Below, in pieces: positions 57,790-64,000 of a stretch of 64,000 nucleotides of DNA; position 1 is the stretch's first letter; each line of letters begins with the position of its first letter. Position numbers and translations under genes: made by a program. The notes under the pieces are model-generated. The model was not told the DNA's origin. It searched no databases and saw only the letters and a program-made list of their open reading frames with translations. Source of the stretch: Euphorbia lathyris (lineage: Eukaryota; Streptophyta; Magnoliopsida; Malpighiales; Euphorbiaceae); contig NC_088911.1 in the NCBI RefSeq assembly GCF_963576675.1, forward strand, positions 60,473,756 to 60,537,755, read 5' to 3'.

Positions 57790-59229
57790 ATGATCTGTGC
57801 CTTGTACCACTGGAAAACCCTGCTTAAACTAAAAAGCGAAATGAGAACCCGAGGCTCGGACAAAAACGTGAAAATGGAGGGATTTTCCAAGAAAGAAAAA
57901 GCAAAAGCAAAAATGGCGGAGCCGAGCACTGTGGCTTTTGTCCCGGATGAAAAGTTGGTCAAGAAACTCTCCCAGTTTAAAGACGCCTCTGTACAGGCGT
58001 ACTATGATGAGTTAGCAAAACTTCAGTTCGGACCCCTCCGAACAGTTTGCTGGGAATCCGTAAAGAGGCTGAAGCTCGAGGATCGTGTGCGCACCCTCAT
58101 GAAGGCCGGTCATTTTGAATGTTTCTTTGAAATGACGGAACCTGCCTATCGGGAACTGACACTCGAGTTCTTGGCCACCTTTAAGCACAACGCTGAGATA
58201 ACCGAACCCGACGAAGAGGGAAAATTTAGTTTTAGGCTCATGGGTCACTCCCAGAGGCCTTCGCTTAACCTGTTTAACCAGATGCTAGGTGCTGCCGACG
58301 ATGACGATCTAGAATCCGAGAGCTATAAAGAGGCATTCACCACAACGCCTGATGTTTTCGACCCTGTGGCCTTCTGGGAACCACTTTCAGGATAGAAATA
58401 TTATGACGGAAGTTCGTCCAAGGCGTCCAATATCGATGATTACGCTGTTCGATATTTGCACAAGTTGATCTCCGGTACAATCTTCGCCCGGGAAAACCAA
58501 GCCACCATGCCACATGCAGATCTCACCGCGTTGTGGAGTATGGCAGTTGGACCGAGAATGAATTTGGGATTCTAGTTCGGAGAATACATTAGCGCTTTTT
58601 CCAAGAAAAACTCGTCGATCATCTGTTGTGGAAGCATTGTCACCAGGATTGCGGAGTCAATCGGGGTTTTTAAACCAGAAGACCGCTTCCGTCTCACGAT
58701 TGTGAATCACCCTGACCCGATTGATCTCAAGAGCCTCCAAAAGATGCTATTCGGAAAACTGGTGAACGGGAAGTGGGTCTGGATGTCTGACTTTGTTACA
58801 TCTCGGCAGACTAAGAGGCGAAAAAGGAAAAGCGAGCCTACTGTATCAGTGTCGTTGGATTCCGAACAAGTCGAGAAGCCAAAGGACTTAGACTTTTATA
58901 AGAAGTGTGAAAAGCTGACCAGCGAGGATGTAATGGATCGATTTAACGCCCTGTTTGCCCAGAATCTGGCAAACCGTGAGATGATATTCGCCATGGAGCA
59001 AAAATACGCGTCACAACAGGGCGAGATCGATATGCTCAAGAGCCTTTGCATTGAGGAGCATGCCAAGGAAAGTCCTTCTGGTTTCTCTGTAAAAAGTCCG
59101 GTAAGACAAATTCCCGAAACACCTGCCAGTGCTAATGTTAAGGCTAATTCTGCTGCCTCCTCAAAAGAGGAGGGCATTCCTGCCCCTATGGATAGAGAGG
59201 TTAACTCCTCTCTCTCCCATCACGCCTGA
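57790..59229 (+). pseudogene. G4 Athila-type third ORF, two TAG stops
   Basis: One frame with TAG at 58393-58395 and 58573-58575. A likely start is the ATG at 57790, or a later in-frame ATG such as 57841. The N-terminal part is Lys-rich; a conserved region follows (AYYDELAKLQFGPLRTVCW, YRELTLEFLATFKHNAE, SLNLFNQMLG), then IISGTIF-like LHKLISGTIFARE, a basic cluster TKRRKRKSE (about residues 341-349) and a Glu/Gln-rich, probably helical segment. It resembles the Athila ORF family that lies 3' of pol. No signal peptide or membrane helix seen. Function unknown. Confidence 0.75.
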
Positions 59230-60786
59230 TCTGTACCGATAGTCGCTATCCTAGCATCTGGTAACCTCTAACACCCTCACTCTATCATGTTATGGTCTGC
59301 CTGTTTTATTAACAATCTGCTGCCGTGATTCATAACATTGAGGACAATGTTTTATTATTTTTTGGGGGTGGATTGTGTGTGTCACAATTTATTGCGGAAA
59401 TAACATGATAAATGCTTTTAATTTGTTTGTTTAAATTAGTAATTTGATGTAGAACAAATATCCCTTGAGAATTTTTGTGCATGTCCTTGGTAATTATTGT
59501 TTGTTTCCATATTTTTCTCTCCTCTTGTGTATGTTCCATCTAGGGAATTGTTCGGTGTTCTGTAGGAATCAAAGAACAGACTGTGCATGCTTTGGTGTAA
59601 TGGTTGTGTTACTTGCTTGTTTGCACCTCGTGTCCCTAAATTTCAGGAAGTTCCAAGAATTGTGAAATTTTTAATTCCTCTTTCAAAATTAGTAACCATT
59701 GCCTTACTGCATTTTCCCCAAAAATAGTGAGAACTTGAGCCTTAAAATGCATCTTTGCTATGCATTAATTTTTATGAGTGGGCCAGCGCTCACTATCTTT
59801 AGGGAGAATTTGCCTTGGTGCCCTGTTGAAATGGTGATTGGTTCTGACTTTCATAGGAGGAAAGAGGCATTTAGTTACCCTCTCCGCTACACAAAAGGCA
59901 CCTGTGCTTTGCACCCCAATGATTAGGATACCAAGTCGAGCCATGACCTGCTCTTTCTGAAAAACCACAAATGATAGCCCCCCCCCCCCTTCACTTATAA
60001 ATCAAAAACACCCTGAGTTCTATCTTATGCTTTGAAAAGCCAATTGTTTAAAATAAAGATCATGTGCTTAAGTTTTGCGAAAATAAGCAATTGAGCAAAC
60101 AATGCTTAAGGAAAAGATTGAAAGAACTGGGGAATATAATGAGGGGAGGAAGGAACCTAAATGAATATTCAAAAGAGTACTGGGTTATGAGTAAACAGGA
60201 TGTGTAGATAAAGAGTGTGTAAACAGCAATCATTATAGGATGCGTATGTTAAATAAAAATTGCAAAAAGACAGAATTCATACACTGAAATAGCCTTTCAC
60301 TGTCAAACCAGAGCCTAAACCGAACATTACAACCTATATAAGTCCTTTGGACTATGTTAGGAGCAACTTTGACCCTTGGATTCAGGACCAATAGGCAAAC
60401 TCGCACCCTAAGGGTGTGGTGTCTGAGCTGAGGAGTGAAATCGCATGCTTAGTCCTATGGCAAAAAGATGCCATGCGAGAGTGAGTAAATTGTTCCATTC
60501 CTTAGTGAGGCATGTCTGGCAGTTGGTGACTCCTGGTGAAAGAGGACGTCTAAATTTTAAGATTTAAGGAATTTCTTGAGCAAAAAGGACACAATTTCTA
60601 AAACAAGTTTTAGCTCTTCGATGAAACCTTAGCATGCATCTGTTCATTTCCTCTTTATGCCAAGCGTTCTGTATTTCTGTATTCCTCTTTCTCATTCCCT
60701 GAAACTAATTTCATTCCTAACCTTTTTCTGATTCCTTCTTACAATTTGTTGCTTGAGGACAAGCAAAGGTTCAATTTGGGGGTATT
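59230..60786 (+). other. G4 3' non-coding region with duplicated purine-tract signal
   Basis: No credible gene over 1.5 kb. The motif GAGGACAA followed by TTTGGGGGT occurs twice: near 59340-59370 and near 60755-60784, the latter directly before the 3' LTR (the real polypurine tract). A poly-C run lies around 59979-59989. Small ORFs at 59465-59926 have no recognisable product. Confidence 0.75.
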
Positions 60787-62060
60787 TGTTAGGCATGAAA
60801 TTGACTAAGTTTAACATAGTGTTTATAAGGGAATTTGGGTGTTTTATTATGTCATTTGGTAAGAAATAAGGGCTAATTACTGTCTTTGTGCAGATAAGCA
60901 AAGAGAAATGCTAAACTTGCTGGAAACAACTTGTTTTGCTAAATCCAAGAGGAGTGGAGCCTTACTTGTATCCAGCGGTCAAACGCCGGATTATCCAGTG
61001 ACGGACATCGACAGATCATGGTGGTAGTGGCAGAGAAAGCGGCAGAGCGGCAGGTGAAAGTGTGTGGCGATGGGATTGCCTAAAGAAGCAAGATGACTTG
61101 AAGTATCACCCCATTGAGTGTTCAAGGGTTAATCGAAGTTTAATCATTTTAGTTTATTTTAATCGTAGTTGGTAGTTGACTTATTTTGTAGAAAGGGTAC
61201 GAAAGTTGTACCGATTTTGGCCTCTGTCTTTCCCTTTAAGTAGGTGAAGCAGAGAAAAGTTTAGGAGTTCGGATTTTTAGTATTTTTCTTTAGTAAAATA
61301 GGATAGAAGAAAGAAGAGAGCTCCCATGGATTCTCAAGCTGTATCAAGAACCATCGACTGCTCACTGCTCGATATGAGTGAGTAGTCCATTTTGAACGGG
61401 CACGGCCTGGCCGACCCGGTGATGTAAGTGTTACAATGTTTTAATGAATATTTCGTATTTTGCCAATGTTGTGGTCAATGAGGGTTTAACTTTCATGCTT
61501 AAGCATTTATGTATGTGTTAGATGAATGATAGGACACTACTTTCATCTTCACCGATATCCTTATTGATCTCCCAACTTCGAAGCTGACAAGTTAGAAGGT
61601 TGTGTCAAGGGTTTTCTCATATAGAAATGCAGTTTTGTTCTTAATGCTAGAAAGAACGTATCTTTAGGATGCTAAAGGTGTTAGTAAATCTTAGGAGTTT
61701 GAGAACACACGAAAGTTGACTCAAACTCACTTCAAACTGAAACTTTGGCTTCATTGGCATTGTCTTGTATTCATAGAATGTTGTAAGATGTAGCACACCG
61801 TGTTCTGCTATGTCGAGCCTGTTCTATTCTTTAAAATCTTTGCAAAAGTTATTTCATTTTCGTGTTTCATCAGTCTGCCTGAATTGTTAAATAACCAACA
61901 TCAAACAATCAACGATAAAAGAAGACACTGTTATGACACACACTGTTTAGCAACGATTTCTAATATTGATTTGAATCACAATCCCTGTGGAGACGATACT
62001 CACTTATCACTTTATTACTTGTATCTAGTGCACTTGCTAGAGTCTAATCTGAGGACAACA
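60787..62060 (+). repeat. G4 3' LTR
   Basis: 1274 bp, TGTTAGGC to GGACAACA, followed by TSD GGAAC. About 29 differences from the 5' LTR, most of them transitions. Confidence 0.95.
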
Positions 62061-63445
62061 GGAACTAATGTAACTTTTTCGCTTAATAATGCTGACTTAA
62101 TTAAATGTTTGACAATTTAACTTAGCTTTAGGTCAGCAAGGCTGAGTGAGGTGTGAGACAGCTTTAATCAGATACTGACTAGAGCTGTTTCAATTATGAG
62201 TTGGGGAAGTAACACTTTAGGTCAGCTTCCAACTCAACACTCTAATTACTCAGCGTTGGCTTGTACAAATTATTTACTGAGCAATTTAAGCAAGCAACAC
62301 ATACATAAACATATATATCAAGAGAAAGGGTTAGAGATTACTCAGCAGACTTATCCTAGTTTGGCCTCACCGCCTACGTCCAGTCCCTAGAATCCCTCCG
62401 GGTTTTTTCAATCCACTACTGAGCTCTTTGAAGGTAGAGCACAAACCATTTACAATAGCAACTGAGTATGCAAGAGTACCGTCCTCTATTCTTCTACTCA
62501 ATCCTATCTACCACTGAACACTATAACCGAGTATTCAGATTTTCTCTACCACTGAGTACTATAACCAAGTACTCAGCTTCACTCTTCTAACCTTTACAAT
62601 TGATACACGATTGTTCTCACAAAACGAAGAACACTTTAGATGAATAAGATTCACTCTAGACTTTTACACAATGATTGGAATTTGGTGTAAGAACTTTATT
62701 TTTCTGTTCAGAAAGCTTCTCTTTTGGATTTTTGACTTAGTGAAGATTTTGCTTGTTTGTATCTCTCTTGTTAGTATTCGGCAATGAACCAAGAGATGAA
62801 CTTGTCCATTTATAGTGAATTCTGAAGCTTCAATGATTTGAAATCAGACATATCCGTTGAGAGTAAACGGTCTTCTTTCGTCATTCATTGACCAGCTTCC
62901 AGAACCGCAGGCCAATCCTGTCTTCTGAATCTGCGCAGGAGGCAGGCTTGCCAGTTTTGTCTTCTTGCGCTAGGTTCATCTTCTAGCGCCAGGTTTTTCT
63001 TCTTGCCAAACGTCAGATGGTCCATGCGTCTCGAAAAGGTCCTTAAAATGGATTTCCGAGGCTTGTGAAATGTGTCAGACTTTGTCTCACAAGTTGACGG
63101 ATAATTGGACACTGACTTGATTATCACTCAGCTTGACTTAGCGGCGTCTTGAATATTGCTCAGCTTGACTTCGCAGCTTCGCCTTCAAGCTTTCCTGAAG
63201 AAGACATTTCTTTCGTAAAGCTGAGTTGCATTCTACTCAGCTCTGCAATGTGACTTGCTCATGCTAACTTTGTTCTGTCTTTCTTTTAGAGACTTTAAGT
63301 TCCTGTGCTCGTTAGTTAATATACTCAACATTGAACAAACACATTAGTACAATTAAATCAAAGCACTTAAATTTAATTGTTTTAATCATGGGATTAACTT
63401 AAATAATTTTGTCAAATCAAAATCATGTGGAAAGGTGTTTTAAAA
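62061..63445 (-). repeat. S3 5' LTR, main part
   Basis: Together with 40765-40814 it gives an LTR of about 1430 bp. On the minus strand it starts TTTTAAAACACC, a decayed form of TGTTGAAACACC, and has a TATA box (TATAAATG, 62814-62807). A perfect inverted repeat GCGCTAG / CTAGCGC surrounds 62968-62990. ORF 62885-63127 is taken as chance. Confidence 0.85.
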
Positions 63446-64000
63446 ATCTCGTGGGTCAGCAGAGATCCAATGAGCTAATCATATTTATATATGGTCAGGT
63501 CCTGAGCTTCTTCAACAACTGTTTTCTTTGCTTGCCAGCTTTTAGGGAGACTTCTTAGAATCTTCTTCACTTGTTCTTCTTCAGTGAAGTTCTTGCCGAG
63601 TCTTTTCAGCTTATTTATTATATTAGTGAATCTTGCATTCATCTCAGAGATGTCTTCATTATCATTCATCTCAAACAGCTCGTACAGCCGCATATGTTGA
63701 TTCACTTTGGACTCTTTGACTTTGGTGGTTCCTTCATAGGTCACCTCCAGCTTCTTCCAGATTTCTTGTGCTGACTCACAACCTGAAATCTTATTTTATT
63801 CTGCAGCATCTAACGCACAGTGAAGCATATTGATAGCCGAAACATTATTTTGCCATTTCTTAAGGTCATCCTCTGACCACTTAGCCTCGCTTTTGACAGT
63901 TTTTACACCATCAATGATTTCATAGGGAATAAAAGGGCCTTGGACTATGGCTAGCCATACATTCATATTTGTTGCCTGAATGAAGTTTTTCATCCTGTCC
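63446..64000 (-). pseudogene. gag: S4 Sirevirus gag fragment, host of S3
   Basis: Minus-strand copia Gag running off the right edge: MKNFIQATNMNVWLAIVQGP, YEIIDGVKTVKSEAKWSEDD, HMRLYELFEMNDNEDISEM, RFTNIINKLKRLG and KKILRSLPKSW, with the start of DELIGSLLTHEI interrupted at S3. A stop near 63796 (AAE then TAA-type break) divides it. Very similar to S3 gag, so S3 inserted into a member of its own family. Confidence 0.85.

Larger units (their letters stand above)
40815..62060 (+). mobile_element. Athila-type element G4 with third ORF, interrupted by G3
   Basis: Two 1274-bp LTRs (40815-42088 and 60787-62060, TGTTAGGC to GGACAACA), TSD GGAAC at 40810-40814 and 62061-62065. Inside are the Asp primer site, gag, PR, RT, RNase H, INT, an Athila-type third ORF and purine tracts. 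G3 (44255-53841) sits in protease; without it G4 is 11,654 bp. LTRs differ at about 29 sites (about 2.3%). gag-pol is one continuous frame with nonsense codons only. Confidence 0.95.
32921..63445 (-). mobile_element. Sirevirus-type element S3, cut by G1, G2 and G4; left part outside window
   Basis: Minus-strand copia element, recognised in pieces: 5' LTR (62061-63445 plus 40765-40814), primer site and gag (38968-40764), pol start (38215-38967) and an integrase piece (32921-33119). Everything downstream of FWGEA in integrase must lie left of the window, beyond G1. The right LTR end is degenerate (GGTGTTTTAAAA instead of GGTGTTTCAACA) and abuts S4 gag, with ATCTC (63446-63450) as the likely TSD. 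Many stops and deletions: an old copy. Confidence 0.88.

Noticed and set aside
59979..59989. Poly-C run as a regulatory tract
   Set aside because: Simple homopolymer in a decayed non-coding region; length may also be a sequencing error.

Overview
This window looks like heterochromatic DNA from a flowering plant, probably a eudicot. I can assign all 64 kb to LTR retrotransposons stacked inside one another, and I see no host gene, rRNA, tRNA gene or CRISPR array. Two lineages are present. Ty1/copia Sirevirus-type elements (S1-S4) carry gag with CCHC knuckles, a PR-INT-RT-RNaseH pol, a long env-position ORF, LTRs starting TGTTGAAACACC and an initiator-Met tRNA primer site. Ty3/gypsy Athila-type elements (G1-G4) have PR with DLGASIN, RT with FMDDFSV, the order RT-RNaseH-INT and an Asp-tRNA primer site (TGGCGCCGTTGCCGGGGA). 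A gypsy-like solo LTR is also present.

The nesting can be read from 5-bp target-site duplications (TSDs). S4 (- strand, right edge) is interrupted in gag by S3 (-). S3 carries three insertions: G4 (+, 40815-62060, TSD GGAAC) in its 5' LTR, G2 (-, 33120-38214, TSD ACATC) and G1 (-, 1-32920, other end outside the window), the last two in integrase. G4 is interrupted in protease by G3 (-, 44255-53841, TSD CATGT). G1 is interrupted in gag by S1 (+, 5662-30255, TSD CTTAC). S1 is interrupted at its penultimate pol codons by S2 (+, 11921-25020, TSD CTCTT). The 5' LTR of S2 holds a solo LTR (12327-13932, TSD ACGGT/ACAGT). That is six levels on the longest path. Without their inserts S1 and S2 both come to 11,489 bp. 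By-eye LTR divergence follows the nesting: S2 about 0.5%, S1 about 2%, G3 about 1.6%, G4 about 2.3%.

Most ORFs are broken. S1 gag (577 aa) and S2 pol (1043 aa) are uninterrupted. In G2, G3, G4 and the S2 env-like ORF the damage is almost all nonsense codons, mostly TAG, in otherwise continuous frames, which fits deamination of methylated cytosine. G2 is a compact derivative in which protease is joined in frame to the integrase C-terminus. G3 has lost the capsid part of gag and carries a duplicated primer-binding site.

The least expected signal is non-coding. Three unrelated repeat sequences (in the solo LTR, in G3 LTRs, and in the G1 LTR plus G1 3' region) each consist of GC-rich 11-17 bp dyads, largely spaced 20-21 bp apart. 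In G1 the modules are themselves spaced at about 72-74, 94-95 or 105 bp, close to whole helical turns. S1 and S2 also share a promoter-like block (TGACGTA, then a TATA box) about 110 bp upstream of their env-position ORF.
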